DNA of 36,411 nucleotides. It comes from Acidobacteriota bacterium. GTDB taxonomy: Bacteria > Acidobacteriota > Thermoanaerobaculia > UBA5066. Under the pieces are notes generated by a model. The model searched no databases and was not told where the DNA came from. It was given only the letters and a program-made list of their open reading frames with translations. Positions 16,920 to 25,773 of this stretch are shown here, piece by piece. Location: contig JARXKK010000002.1 in the NCBI GenBank assembly GCA_030278895.1, positions 1 to 36,411 of the forward strand, given 5' to 3'. The translations under genes were made by a program, and so were the position numbers. Every line of letters begins with the position of its first letter. Within the stretch, counting starts at the first letter, position 1.

Positions 16920-19900
16920 CTAGCCTCCGCCGCGCGGCGCATCGATCTCCAGCTTCTTCATCTCGTAGAGGAGCGACTGGCGCGAGATTCCGAGCGCGCG
17001 TGCCGCTCGGGTCCGGTTTCCCCCGGACGCGAGAAGCGCCCCGTCGATGGCCGCGAGCCGCGCCGCCCGAAGCGCCTCCTGATAGGACGCCGAGCGAGAC
17101 GGCGCCGTCTCCCTCTCGCGCAGGGCGCGGGGCAGATCCCCGAGGCCGATGACCTTCCCGGGCGCCGCGAGCGCCACGGCGGACTCGAGGGCCGCGAGGA
17201 GCTCGCGCACGTTTCCCGGCCACGCCCACGCCTTGAGGGCAGCCGACGCCTCGCGCGCCAGCGTCGCACGCCCCGCGAGGGTCACGTCGATGAGCCGCGA
17301 GAGATCCTTCGGACGCTCCCGAAGAGGAGCCAACTCGAGCTCGAGGCCGGCCAGGCGAAAGTACAGATCGATGCGGAACGCCCCCGCCTCGGCCATCTCC
17401 CGAAGAGAGCGGTGCGTCGCCGCCAGCACGCGGAGGTCGACGCGCCGAACGGCGGTCTCACCGAGACGCCGGACCTCGCCTTCCTGGAGGACGCGCAGGA
17501 GCTTGCCCTGGAGACCGAGCGGCAGGTCGCCGATCTCGTCGAGGAAAAGCGTTCCGCCGGACGACTCCTCGACGAGGCCCCGGCGATCCCGGTCGGCGCC
17601 CGTGTAGGCGCCGCGCGCGTGGCCGAAAAGCTCCGCCTCCGCGAGCGTCCCCGGAAGCGCCGCGACGTTCACCGCCAGGAAGGGGCCACGCCGGCCCGAG
17701 AGACGGTGGAGCTCGCGCGCCACGATCTCCTTTCCCGTGCCGCTCTCCCCGAGGACGAGGACCGAGATCGTCGACCGGGCGACGCGCGCCGCCTTCGCGA
17801 ACAGATCGCGGGTCGTTGAATCCTCGGCCACGACGGCAGGGGGCGAGGCGATCGGCGCCATCGGAGACTCGGGCGGCGCGCCGTGCTCGAGCAGCCGCGA
17901 GAAGCGCTCGTCGGCGCGCGCGAGGCCGGCCCGCGCCGCGATGCGCCGCACGAGCCTCAGCAGCGGGCCGGCCGCCGACGTCGCGAAGAACGCCGGGAAG
18001 CGGCCGGACCACTCGAGAACGCGCCGGACCGCGGCTCCGGCTCCCGCGCCGGTCGCCGCGAGACGCTCGAGTGCGGCGCTCGCGGCATCCGGCGCCGCTC
18101 GTCCGGAGGCGAGAGCGGTCTCGGCGGCCAGGAGCACGCGCTCTTCGGGAGAGAACGCGGCGGGCAGCTCGTGCGCCGGCCGGCCTACGTCGCGCGAGGC
18201 AGACGCGACGAGCCGCAGACGGTGCGGCTCCGTGCGCGCGCTGTTGTCCGGGAGGTGCCCCGCCCGGTCGAGAACGGCGAGAGCCGCCTCCGGATCCGGC
18301 GCCGCGAGAAGACGCTCCGCCTCGAAGAGCAGAATCTCCCGCCAGGACGGGTGGCTGGGGCTCGCCGCCCCGCGCGTCTCGGCCTCGCGGAACGCGGCCG
18401 CCGCCGCGCCCTCGTCTCCGTCGAGAAGCGAGAGCTCCTGAAGGCTCGCGAGCGCGAACAGGACCTGGTGGTCCCGCCCGCCCGCGCGCTCGTGCGCGAG
18501 GACGCGTTCGAGCACGCTGCGGGCGGCTCCGAAGTCGCCGACCTGCAGGAGGAGATCGACGCGGTTCCCGAGAGCCGAAAGGTACCGCTCTTCGTGCCCG
18601 CTCGCGGCATAGAGCGCCAACGCGGACTCGAGCTCCCGGGCCGCGACTTCGAGCTGGCCGCCGTCGAGCGCCGCGTACGCCACGTCGTAGGTGGAGTCTG
18701 CGCGCTCCAGCGCGGTTCGGGAGAGCGCCTCGGCGCGCCGGAACAGCGCGACCGCCTCGTCGGTGCGGCCGAGGTCGTTCGCGAGGTAGCCCGCCGTGCG
18801 CGCCATCTCCCGCGCGAGCCCTTCCTCCTCGACACCGGGCAGCAGCACCTCCGCCTCCTCGAGAGCGGCGCCCGCGGCATCGTAATCGTGAGCGCGCTCG
18901 TGAAGCTCGGCGCCAAGAAGCTTCGCCAGGAGGCGGAAGGCGACGGGCGCATCCCGAAGGTCCGCCGCGGCGCGCTCGAGCACGCGCCGGGCCTCGGCGT
19001 CACGGCGGGATTCCACGAGAATCCAGGCGCGCGCGACGTCCTCCTCGGGCGCGCCTCCCGGGCAGAGGGTGAGGGCGCGCCCTTCCTCGCGCAGGCGGAC
19101 GAGCGCGCGGGCCGTCGCGAGCCGCTCGTCGAGCGAGGCGCCGGTGATCGCGGCGGCGGTGATCCGTCCCGCGACCACGCGCGCGCATTCCGGGCGGCCT
19201 TCCCGTTGCAGGACGCGCACCGCGAGAAGAGGCCGCCCGAGATCGGGCTCGGTGCGAGGCGCGCGGGAGAGAAGTTCCGCGGCACGGGGGAAGTCTCCCT
19301 CCGCCGCGGCGGCGTCGAGGATACGGCGGGCCGCCGCGAGGTCGCCGGCGTTCGCGCGCGCGAGCGCCGCGATGGCGAGCCGAGACGCCGTGATGCCCGG
19401 AACGCCCGCGTCCTCGAGACGGGAAACGGCGTCCCACCGAGCCGAAGCGGGCACGCGAGCGGCGATCCTCCCCCGTTCTCCGTCGTCCCGAAACGAGTAC
19501 GCGTTCGAGTGCAGCGGCACGAGAACTCCAGCTGCCGCAGCCGCCTGCAGCGCCTCTTCCGCGTTCCCAAGGGACACGTCCGCGGCCGCGGCGGCCTCCG
19601 CGGCGCCGAAGCCACTGGCGAGGAGGGCCGCCGCCTGGAGCACGGGATCCGGACGGAAGGAAGCAGCCGGCCGCCCCCGGGCGGGGCCAAGGCGTCCCTC
19701 CGCGGGATCGAACCGTGCCGCGAGTCGGTGCGCGACCTCGAGGAAGCGGCCCGCATCCGTTTCCCCGGCGGCGTTTTCCGCCTCACGCCAAGCGGCAACG
19801 GCATCGTGAACGGACCCGAACGGAAGCCAAAGAAGCGAGGCCGCATCGCCGTGGCTCATCCGGAAGTCGACGAGCGGCGACTCCTCCCAGGGCCGGAGGC

Positions 19901-20867
19901 TCGCGGCACGCGTGGCGAAGAGCCGGAATCCGAGGGCCGGAAGCTCTTCCTCGAACGCACGGCGCGACCGCCCGTCCCACCTGTCGAGGGAGACGGCGAC
20001 GAGCGCGACGGGAGGGCCGTCCGGCGCGCGTGGTGCCCGCGCCTTGTCCGCGAGCGCCTCGAGGAACGCCGCGCGCGGATCCTCGCCGAGGGCACGGGCG
20101 AGCCGCCGGAGCGCGCCACCTTCCTCGAGGGCAGAGAGAGATGCGCACTCCACGAAAGCGGGCGGCTCGTCCCGGCGCGCGGCGGCGCGCGCGAGCCAGA
20201 GCGAAGCGGGTCCGACGGCCACCGCGGGGCGAGGTGAGCCGCCGTTCGGTACGGAGACGGCCGGGAGCGCGAGCCCGAGCAGGTCGCGCGAAACGGCGCG
20301 CCCCACCTCTCCCCGCCGCGCGAGCTCCGAAACGAGAGCCTCGGGACGGGCGCGGGCGTCCGCCGCGCGGAGCGCGGAGAGAACGTCCTCCGTGACGTCG
20401 CGCGGCAGGGTGCGATCGAGGGCGCCTTCGATCGAACGGCGCAGGCTGTCCGCGTCACCGCCCTTGACGTTCCGGCCGGCAAGGCGCAAAGCGGCTGCCG
20501 CGACGGCGAGAGCGGGCGGCACGGCACGCCAGGCGGCGACCGGAGGCGCGCCGAGCGCGGGCCGGTCCGCGTCGCCGTCGCGGGCGCCGAGAAGCGGGAC
20601 GTCGTCCGCGGCGACGCCGAGTCCATGGAACGACAGAAAGCCCGAGAGCGAGCCGAGCCTCACGAGGTAGGCGCGACGCGCGCGCGCGTCGAGCCGGCCG
20701 AGGGGCGCGGGACGCGCGCCTTCGAGGCCGAGGACGAGGCCCTGCGGGCCCGGGCGCGCCGAGACGAATGCGGGGAGGAGAGGGTGAGAGAGCCGCACGA
20801 GCGCCGACCCGCCAGCCGCGAGATCGCGGCGCGGAATCGTCCACTGCCGAAGCGCCTTCGAAGGCAT
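16920..20867 (-). CDS. Very large sigma-54-dependent activator with TPR-like sensory region
   Basis: The 1315-residue protein ends in a standard activator module: AAA+ domain (about 1015-1245) with Walker A GESGTGKE (1040-1047), the sigma-54 contact loop as GAYTGA (1086-1091, Tyr instead of the usual Phe), [23 protein letters not shown], and a Fis-type helix-turn-helix ([27 protein letters not shown], about 1275-1303). Residues about 480-950 are Ala/Glu-rich helical repeats, TPR-like. The first 400 residues loosely follow a protein-kinase then AAA-ATPase layout ([45 protein letters not shown]), but lack recognisable kinase catalytic or Walker A residues. A GGGAGG site precedes ATG 20867. It lies between a methyltransferase and the TMTC-like gene on one strand. 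Target promoters are unknown. Confidence 0.9.
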   Translation of the reverse strand: MPSKALRQWTIPRRDLAAGGSALVRLSHPLLPAFVSARPGPQGLVLGLEGARPAPLGRLDARARRAYLVRLGSLSGFLSFHGLGVAADDVPLLGARDGDADRPALGAPPVAAWRAVPPALAVAAAALRLAGRNVKGGDADSLRRSIEGALDRTLPRDVTEDVLSALRAADARARPEALVSELARRGEVGRAVSRDLLGLALPAVSVPNGGSPRPAVAVGPASLWLARAAARRDEPPAFVECASLSALEEGGALRRLARALGEDPRAAFLEALADKARAPRAPDGPPVALVAVSLDRWDGRSRRAFEEELPALGFRLFATRAASLRPWEESPLVDFRMSHGDAASLLWLPFGSVHDAVAAWREAENAAGETDAGRFLEVAHRLAARFDPAEGRLGPARGRPAASFRPDPVLQAAALLASGFGAAEAAAAADVSLGNAEEALQAAAAAGVLVPLHSNAYSFRDDGERGRIAARVPASARWDAVSRLEDAGVPGITASRLAIAALARANAGDLAAARRILDAAAAEGDFPRAAELLSRAPRTEPDLGRPLLAVRVLQREGRPECARVVAGRITAAAITGASLDERLATARALVRLREEGRALTLCPGGAPEEDVARAWILVESRRDAEARRVLERAAADLRDAPVAFRLLAKLLGAELHERAHDYDAAGAALEEAEVLLPGVEEEGLAREMARTAGYLANDLGRTDEAVALFRRAEALSRTALERADSTYDVAYAALDGGQLEVAARELESALALYAASGHEERYLSALGNRVDLLLQVGDFGAARSVLERVLAHERAGGRDHQVLFALASLQELSLLDGDEGAAAAAFREAETRGAASPSHPSWREILLFEAERLLAAPDPEAALAVLDRAGHLPDNSARTEPHRLRLVASASRDVGRPAHELPAAFSPEERVLLAAETALASGRAAPDAASAALERLAATGAGAGAAVRRVLEWSGRFPAFFATSAAGPLLRLVRRIAARAGLARADERFSRLLEHGAPPESPMAPIASPPAVVAEDSTTRDLFAKAARVARSTISVLVLGESGTGKEIVARELHRLSGRRGPFLAVNVAALPGTLAEAELFGHARGAYTGADRDRRGLVEESSGGTLFLDEIGDLPLGLQGKLLRVLQEGEVRRLGETAVRRVDLRVLAATHRSLREMAEAGAFRIDLYFRLAGLELELAPLRERPKDLSRLIDVTLAGRATLAREASAALKAWAWPGNVRELLAALESAVALAAPGKVIGLGDLPRALRERETAPSRSASYQEALRAARLAAIDGALLASGGNRTRAARALGISRQSLLYEMKKLEIDAPRGGG

Positions 20868-20939
20868 CTTCCGACCTCCCGCCGAGCGGATCGTTACCCG
20901 GTGTCCTGGGCCGAACGATTTCGGAAAACGGGCCCGCCG

Positions 20940-21638
20940 TCAAGTCAGAGGGCGGCGGGCCGAAACGAGCTCGAAACCATGCAGAAAACCGCGGCCGACG
21001 TCGACGACGGCGGCGCCCGCGAGTCCGGCGGCCGTGAGCAGCCCGGCAACCTCCGCGCCGTCGCAGGTGACGACGCCTCCGCCCCGCGTGATGCCGAGGC
21101 CGACGGCGAGCCGTTCCTGCGCCGTATCCAGCCGCCGCTTCCAGCGCGGCCCTCCCCCGCTCGTGAGCGCGACGAAGAGCCCGCCGGGCGTCAGGGCGCG
21201 CGCGGCCCGCGCGAGGAAATCGGTTCTCGCAGGCGGCGGCACGAGGTAGAGCACGTCGAGGAGCGCCGCCTGCGAGAACGCTCCCGGCGTCGCGGCATCG
21301 ACCGTCCCCGCGCTGAAAAGACGGGCCGGCGACTCCGGGAGCCAGCGGCGCGCACGATCCACCTTGCGGGAGTCGGGATCGAGGCCGAGGTACGTTCCGG
21401 AGAATCCCGCCCGAAACAGAAGATGCGCAAGGAGGCCCGGGCCGCAGCCGAAATCCACGAGGCGGCCTCCCGGCTCGAGGGCCTCGACGACGCGCCTCCA
21501 CGGGGCGCTCCGAAACCTGAGATCGAGGTGGGCCCGTTCCGGCAGTGTGAGCGGCGCGGCGGCCTCGCGGAGCGCGGCCGCTTCCCCGCTCCCGAGAGTC
21601 AGGGAGGCTCCCGCGGCCGTTTCGGCATGCCGTTCCAT
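20940..21638 (-). CDS. Class I SAM-dependent methyltransferase
   Basis: The 232-residue protein has the Rossmann methyltransferase fold: motif I VDFGCGPGLL (61-70), motif II acid in YLGLDPDSRKVDRARRW, a post-II region LLDVLYLVPPPARTDFLARAARALTPGGLFVAL typical of methyltransferase family 11/25, and a variable C-terminal half. The substrate cannot be read from sequence; the neighbouring sugar-transfer genes suggest a glycolipid or polysaccharide. The start ATG 21638 was chosen over the long open frame extending to 21923, which overlaps the divergent membrane gene. No Shine-Dalgarno sequence is present; a TAGTCT hexamer ends 10 bases before the ATG. It may head a unit with the sigma-54 activator (72-base gap). 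Confidence 0.85.
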   Translation of the reverse strand: MERHAETAAGASLTLGSGEAAALREAAAPLTLPERAHLDLRFRSAPWRRVVEALEPGGRLVDFGCGPGLLAHLLFRAGFSGTYLGLDPDSRKVDRARRWLPESPARLFSAGTVDAATPGAFSQAALLDVLYLVPPPARTDFLARAARALTPGGLFVALTSGGGPRWKRRLDTAQERLAVGLGITRGGGVVTCDGAEVAGLLTAAGLAGAAVVDVGRGFLHGFELVSARRPLT

Positions 21639-21647
21639 GGGCGCCCG

Positions 21648-21654
21648 TAGACTA
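21648..21654. promoter_or_regulatory. Shared symmetric -10 element driving two divergent genes
   Basis: TAGACTA (revcomp TAGTCTA) gives TAGACT on the plus strand, 6 bases before ACG 21660, and TAGTCT on the minus strand, 10 bases before ATG 21638. Both are acceptable -10 hexamers. The two genes start only 21 bases apart, leaving no room for separate promoters. Confidence 0.45.
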
Positions 21655-21749
21655 CAGCCACGAACCCCGACTCTTCCTCCGCGCCTTATCCGTGGCCATT
21701 TCGAGCCGGCGAGGATCGCCGCCTCGCGGCCCTTGCGATCGCGTGGCTC

Positions 21750-22835
21750 GTGGCGATCCATCTCTGGGCCGCGTTCGCCATGCACGTCCTGCCGCTCGCG
21801 CAGCCCTCGCCGTGGGGCCCGGGAATGAACCCCTATTTCGCCAAACACGACTCGGGCTGGTACCACAGCATCACGCGCGACGGTTACGGCCCGCCTCCGG
21901 CTCCCGGCAAGGAGTCCTCTCACGCGTTCTTCCCGCTCTACCCGATGCTCGCCCGCGGACTCATGCTCCTCACCGGACTTCCTCCGCTCTGGGCCCTGAC
22001 GGCCGTCTCATGGGCCGCGTTCATCTTCGCGCTCCCCCTCTTCGGCGAGGAATGTCGCGTGCGTCTCGGGTCCGAGAGCGCGCGCGGTCCGCTCCCCTTC
22101 CTTCTCCTCTATCCCATGGCGTTCTTTTTCGCGGCCGCGTACACCGAATCGCTGTTCTTCCTGCTGCTCTTGCTCGCGTTCCGGTTCGTCCGGACGGACC
22201 ACGCGCTCGCGGCGGTCTGCGTCGGCGTCCTGCTGGGCCTGACGCGCGCCCCGGCCGCCGCCGTCGGTCCGGCGCTCGCTCTCGCATACGCTCTCGGCGG
22301 GCATGGACTCGGCGCACGCCCGGGAAAGAGGCTCCTGACATCCGCCGCGCTCGCCGTTGCGCCGATCCTCGGCGTCCTGACATACGTGCTCGGCATCGGA
22401 TGGTGGAAGGGAGAGCCGGGCCTTTTCTTCCGCGCCATGGGCGCCTGGGCTCATCGCTCGACGAATCCCCTCCACGGCGCCGAAGGCTTCCTTCACGAAC
22501 AGGTCAAGCTCTTTTCGAGCGGCACGCTCTTCGAGCATCCGGGGGCGATCGCGCCCCTCGCGCACTTCACGCTCTTTGCGGTTCTCGCGGTCATCATGTT
22601 GAAGAGGCGCCGTTTCGCCGATGCGGCGTGGACGGCGGGTGTACTCTTTCTCGCGATTCTGACGGGGACGACGAACGGCGTGCCCCGCTACACGCTCACG
22701 ATTTTTCCGGGGATCATCCTCCTCTTCGAGCTGTTCGAACGCCGCCCGATACTCCGCGTCGCGGCCCTCGCGCTCTCGACGGCGCTGCTCCTGATACGCG
22801 CCGCCTTCTTCGTAAACTGGCATTTCGTCTCGTGA
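21750..22835 (+). CDS. GPI-mannosyltransferase-like (PIG-V type) integral membrane protein
   Basis: The 361-residue form from GTG 21750 is multi-pass, with a loop near the N-terminus reading KHDSGWYHSITRDGY, then SHAFFPLYPML, and YPMAFFFAAAYTESLF. These are hallmarks of the PIG-V/GPI-mannosyltransferase-related GT-C family, in which the Asp-Ser region binds polyprenol-phosphate sugar. A paralogue lies at 30425. The coordinates give the first conventional start, but that start cuts the first helix. The frame continues upstream without a stop to an ACG at 21660 and includes RRLAALAIAWLVAIHLW, which aligns with the paralogue's first helix. The protein is therefore probably about 391 residues. 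It is followed by a family 2 glycosyltransferase that may make the lipid-linked donor. Confidence 0.85.
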   Translation: MAIHLWAAFAMHVLPLAQPSPWGPGMNPYFAKHDSGWYHSITRDGYGPPPAPGKESSHAFFPLYPMLARGLMLLTGLPPLWALTAVSWAAFIFALPLFGEECRVRLGSESARGPLPFLLLYPMAFFFAAAYTESLFFLLLLLAFRFVRTDHALAAVCVGVLLGLTRAPAAAVGPALALAYALGGHGLGARPGKRLLTSAALAVAPILGVLTYVLGIGWWKGEPGLFFRAMGAWAHRSTNPLHGAEGFLHEQVKLFSSGTLFEHPGAIAPLAHFTLFAVLAVIMLKRRRFADAAWTAGVLFLAILTGTTNGVPRYTLTIFPGIILLFELFERRPILRVAALALSTALLLIRAAFFVNWHFVS

Positions 22836-22844
22836 CGGGCCGGG

Positions 22845-22850
22845 TATGCT
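22845..22850 (+). promoter_or_regulatory. Candidate -10 element for a leaderless glycosyltransferase transcript
   Basis: TATGCT ends 7 bases before GTG 22858. The hexamer contains the alternative ATG at 22846, so if it is a promoter the GTG is the true start. Confidence 0.4.
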
Positions 22851-22857
22851 TCGAAGC

Positions 22858-23628
22858 GTGACGCCGACAATCCCCGGCACGGCCGCAACGGGCGCCGCGC
22901 GCCCGGCCCGCTCCGTCTCCCTCGTCGTGCCGATGTTCAACGAGGAAAAGAGCGTCGGTCGGCTTCTCGACGTCGCGATTCCGGCGCTCGAGGAGCACGT
23001 CGATACATGGGAGATCGTCCTCGTGGACGACGCCTCCCAGGACACGACCCTCGCGCTCGCCCGCCTCCGCGCCGAGAAGGAGCCGCGGATCCGCGTGATC
23101 GCGCAGCCGTCGAACCGCGGCCTCGGTGGCACGCTGCGCGAAGGCTTCGCCGCCGCCCGGCACGAGTGGATTCTCTACAGCGACTGCGATCTCCCCTGGG
23201 ATCTCGCCGAGACCGATCGCCTGTTTCGGGCCGCCGAAATCACCGGCGCGGATCTCATCTCGGCCTACCGGCTGGACCGGACCGGAGAAGGCTTCTTGCG
23301 GTCTCTGTACTCGTTCGCCTACAACGGGCTCGTGCACGCCCTTTTCGGGATCGTCCTCCGGGACGTCAATTTCTCCTGCAAGCTCATCCGGCGGAGTCTC
23401 CTTCAGGGCATGCCGCTGCGGAGCGAAGGCTCGTTTTTCGACGCCGAGCTCCTCGCGCGCTGCGCCGCGCGCGGCGCCGTGATCCAGCAGCTGGGTATCG
23501 ACTACTTCCCGCGGACACGCGGCCTCTCGACCCTCTCCTCGCCGCGCACCGTCCTCACGATCCTGCGCGAAATGGCGCGCTTCGCGCCGGAGATCCGCGC
23601 CGAGCGGCGCCGGCGCGAAACGCCTTGA
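22858..23628 (+). CDS. Family 2 glycosyltransferase (dolichol-phosphate-mannose-synthase-like)
   Basis: The 256-residue protein has a GT-A fold: SLVVPMFNEEKSVGRLL (near 20-36), VLVDDASQDTT, PSNRGLGGTLREGF, then the metal/nucleotide region YSDCDLPWDLAETDRL, and EGSFFDAELLARCAARGAVIQQLGIDYFPR. It resembles polyprenyl-phosphate mannosyl/glucosyl transferases, which charge undecaprenyl phosphate with a sugar on the cytoplasmic face. It has no C-terminal membrane helices. GTG 22858 is preferred to ATG 22846 because of the -10-like hexamer; the two differ by four residues. It probably supplies the adjacent GT-C enzyme. The TGA overlaps the TTG of the next gene. Confidence 0.9.
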   Translation: MTPTIPGTAATGAARPARSVSLVVPMFNEEKSVGRLLDVAIPALEEHVDTWEIVLVDDASQDTTLALARLRAEKEPRIRVIAQPSNRGLGGTLREGFAAARHEWILYSDCDLPWDLAETDRLFRAAEITGADLISAYRLDRTGEGFLRSLYSFAYNGLVHALFGIVLRDVNFSCKLIRRSLLQGMPLRSEGSFFDAELLARCAARGAVIQQLGIDYFPRTRGLSTLSSPRTVLTILREMARFAPEIRAERRRRETP

Positions 23629-24470
23629 CGCGCGTCGTCCTCAACGCCGACGACTTCGGCCTCGCCCCCGCGCACACGCGGCGGGTCGCCGCGCTCCGCG
23701 CGAAGGGCCTCCTCACGGACGTGAGCCTTCTCGTGAATGGCACCTCCTTCGACGCGGCCGCCCTGGGCCTGCGCGAGGCGGGGGTTTCCGACGCGGGCGT
23801 CCACCTCTGCATCACGGGCGGCGAGCGCCCGGTCTCCTCGCCTCGCGACGTTCCCTCGCTCCTCACCGGCGACGCTTTCCGCGCGCATTGGCCCGGCGTT
23901 CTCCTGGCCCTGATGGCCGGCCGGATCAGGCGTGCCGAGGTGGAGCGCGAATGGGAGGCGCAGATCGCGCGGGCGGAGGGCGCCGGCCTCCGCATCACGC
24001 ACCTCGACTCGCACCAGAACCTGCATCTGCATCCGGTGCTCTTCCCCATCGCCGTAACGCTCGCGCGGCGGTTCCACGTGCCCTTCGTGCGCGCCCCCCG
24101 CGCCGACGACCCGCCCGCCCTCCCGGATGCGCCGCCTTTCTCCCGGCTCCGCGCGCGCCTCCTCGCGTCTCTCGGCGGGCGCGGCCGGAGACTGCTCGAC
24201 GCGGCCGGCCTTCCCGAGCCGCCCCGCGTCCTCGGGCTGGCCGAGGCGGGGCACATGACGGCCATGCGCTTCGCGCGCGCGATCGCGAACCTGCCCGAGG
24301 GCGACTACGAGGTCGCGCTTCACACGGGCGACGAGGACGACATCACGCGCGCGCGCTACCATTGGGGCTACGACTGGCGCGAGGAAGCTGCGGCGCTCGA
24401 GTCGGGCGCGGTCGCGGCGGCCCTCGCCGCCCGCGGCATCGTGACGGTCGGGTTCGGCGCGCTCAGCTGA
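23625..24470 (+). CDS. YdjC/ChbG-family carbohydrate deacetylase
   Basis: The 281-residue protein has the family metal-site motifs: LNADDFGLAP (6-15), a GVHL strand, HLDSHQNLHLHP (near 126-137) and LHTGDEDD (near 232-239). YdjC/ChbG enzymes remove N-acetyl groups from chito-oligosaccharides or related amino sugars; the hopanoid-linked HpnK belongs to the same family. Start TTG 23625 overlaps the glycosyltransferase stop (TTGA), which suggests translational coupling. With the two upstream genes it suggests a lipid-linked amino-sugar modification pathway. Specificity is not readable. It overlaps convergent aroA by 8 bases. Confidence 0.88.
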   Translation: MTRVVLNADDFGLAPAHTRRVAALRAKGLLTDVSLLVNGTSFDAAALGLREAGVSDAGVHLCITGGERPVSSPRDVPSLLTGDAFRAHWPGVLLALMAGRIRRAEVEREWEAQIARAEGAGLRITHLDSHQNLHLHPVLFPIAVTLARRFHVPFVRAPRADDPPALPDAPPFSRLRARLLASLGGRGRRLLDAAGLPEPPRVLGLAEAGHMTAMRFARAIANLPEGDYEVALHTGDEDDITRARYHWGYDWREEAAALESGAVAAALAARGIVTVGFGALS

Positions 24471-25773
24471 TCCCGCGATCCTCTTCGAGCAGCGCGTCCC
24501 ACGCGCTCCAGAACCCCGGCCAGGACTTTGCGACCGCTTCCGGATCGTCGAGCGTGGACCCCTCGGGCAGATTCAGGGCGAGGACGGCCGCCGACATCGC
24601 GACCCGATGGTCCCCGTGTGCGGCGAACGCAGCTGGACGCGGGATCCCCGCCCGGCCGTCCACGACGAGCACGGGGCCGCGCGCGTCCCGTTCTTCACGC
24701 GCGACGGCCCCGGCGCGGGTCAGAAGATCGAGCGCGGCCGCGAGGCGATCGGATTCCTTCTCCCGAAGGCGGAGGGCGCCCGTCAGCCGCGACGTCCCGC
24801 CCGCGAAGGCGACGAGCGCGGCGAGAGGGAGAGCGGCGTCAGGAGCCGCGTCCACGTCGACCTCGATCGGCAGGAGCGCCTTCGCGCCGCCGGGAGGCCC
24901 CGAGACCGTCAGCGTGTCCTCCTCCGCCGACGACGTCCAGGCGAGCGTGCCCCCGCTGGTCGCCGCCCACGAGCGGAAGGCCGCATCCGGCTGCTCGGAG
25001 TCGCGCGCGAGGCCGTGCAGCGTCACGCGCCCTCCCGCGACGAGCGCTCCCGCGATGGGAAAGCACGCAGCCGAGTCGTCGCCGGGAACGCGGAAACGCG
25101 CGGGTCGGTAGCCGCCCCCGCCGGACGCGCCGAATCCCTCGAGGACGCGGCGCGTGAGGGAAAGGTACGAGGCCGAGGCAAGGGTTCCCTCGACGTCGAG
25201 CTCGATGCCTCCCGGCACGAGAGGCGAGACGAGCATGAGAGCCGAAAGAAACTGCGAGGAGACGTCCCCGCGAATCCTCACGCGCCCGCCGCGCAGGGAT
25301 CCGCCCCGGATCGCGGCGGGCAGGAAGCCCTCGCGCACGACGCAGCGAACCTCCCCGCCCAGGGCCCGGATTGCTTCGAATAGAGGGGACATCGGCCGTT
25401 CCCGCATCCGGGCGCTGCCGTCGAGAACGAAGCGGCCCGGCACCGCGGCGAGGATCGCGGCGAGAAAACGTGCAGGCGTCCCGGCGTCCCCCACGTCGAT
25501 CGCGAGCTCCGGCGCCGAGTCACCGCGTGGACGCAACGGACCGCGCACCCGCCAACTCACACCTTCAAAGAAAATCTCGGCTCCGAGCAGTCTGAGCGCT
25601 GAAGCAAGCGCGCGCGTGTCCGAAGACTCGAGGGGATTGAGCAGCACACTTTCCCCTTCCGCGCAGGCCGCCGCGACGAGCGCGCGATTCGTGAGGCTCT
25701 TGCTGCCGGGGACAAAGAGGTCGCCGGAGAGACGGCCGCGTCGAAGCGGCCGCGCGCCGCTCTTCTGGTTCAC
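24463..25773 (-). CDS. aroA: 3-phosphoshikimate 1-carboxyvinyltransferase (EPSP synthase)
   Basis: AroA adds the enolpyruvyl group of PEP to shikimate 3-phosphate in aromatic amino-acid synthesis. The 436-residue protein (E. coli 427) shows PGSKSLTNRALVAAACAEG (22-40, catalytic K25), GDAGTPARFL, RMRERPMSPL, GDVSSQFLSALM, LREKESDRL and HGDHRVAMSAAVLAL. These are the two inside-out alpha/beta domain signatures. The phosphate loop is GDAGTPARF instead of the E. coli GNAGTAMRP. The start is GTG 25773, overlapping the lpxH stop (GTGA); a longer frame upstream lies inside lpxH. It is co-transcribed with lpxH, not with other aro genes. Confidence 0.96.
   Translation of the reverse strand: MNQKSGARPLRRGRLSGDLFVPGSKSLTNRALVAAACAEGESVLLNPLESSDTRALASALRLLGAEIFFEGVSWRVRGPLRPRGDSAPELAIDVGDAGTPARFLAAILAAVPGRFVLDGSARMRERPMSPLFEAIRALGGEVRCVVREGFLPAAIRGGSLRGGRVRIRGDVSSQFLSALMLVSPLVPGGIELDVEGTLASASYLSLTRRVLEGFGASGGGGYRPARFRVPGDDSAACFPIAGALVAGGRVTLHGLARDSEQPDAAFRSWAATSGGTLAWTSSAEEDTLTVSGPPGGAKALLPIEVDVDAAPDAALPLAALVAFAGGTSRLTGALRLREKESDRLAAALDLLTRAGAVAREERDARGPVLVVDGRAGIPRPAAFAAHGDHRVAMSAAVLALNLPEGSTLDDPEAVAKSWPGFWSAWDALLEEDRGIS

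Noticed and set aside
17883-20237. 784-residue plus-strand open frame (and 16005-17819, 604 residues) opposite the sigma-54 activator and TMTC-like gene
   Set aside because: The composition is typical of GC-rich antisense shadows, with no motifs; the minus strand encodes clear AAA+, Fis and membrane motifs.
22846-22857. ATG 22846 as start of the family 2 glycosyltransferase
   Set aside because: It lies within the TATGCT hexamer and adds four residues; GTG 22858 fits the leaderless spacing better. It cannot be fully excluded.
22008-23132. 374-residue minus-strand open frame across the membrane transferase and glycosyltransferase
   Set aside because: No recognisable domain; antisense to two motif-bearing genes.
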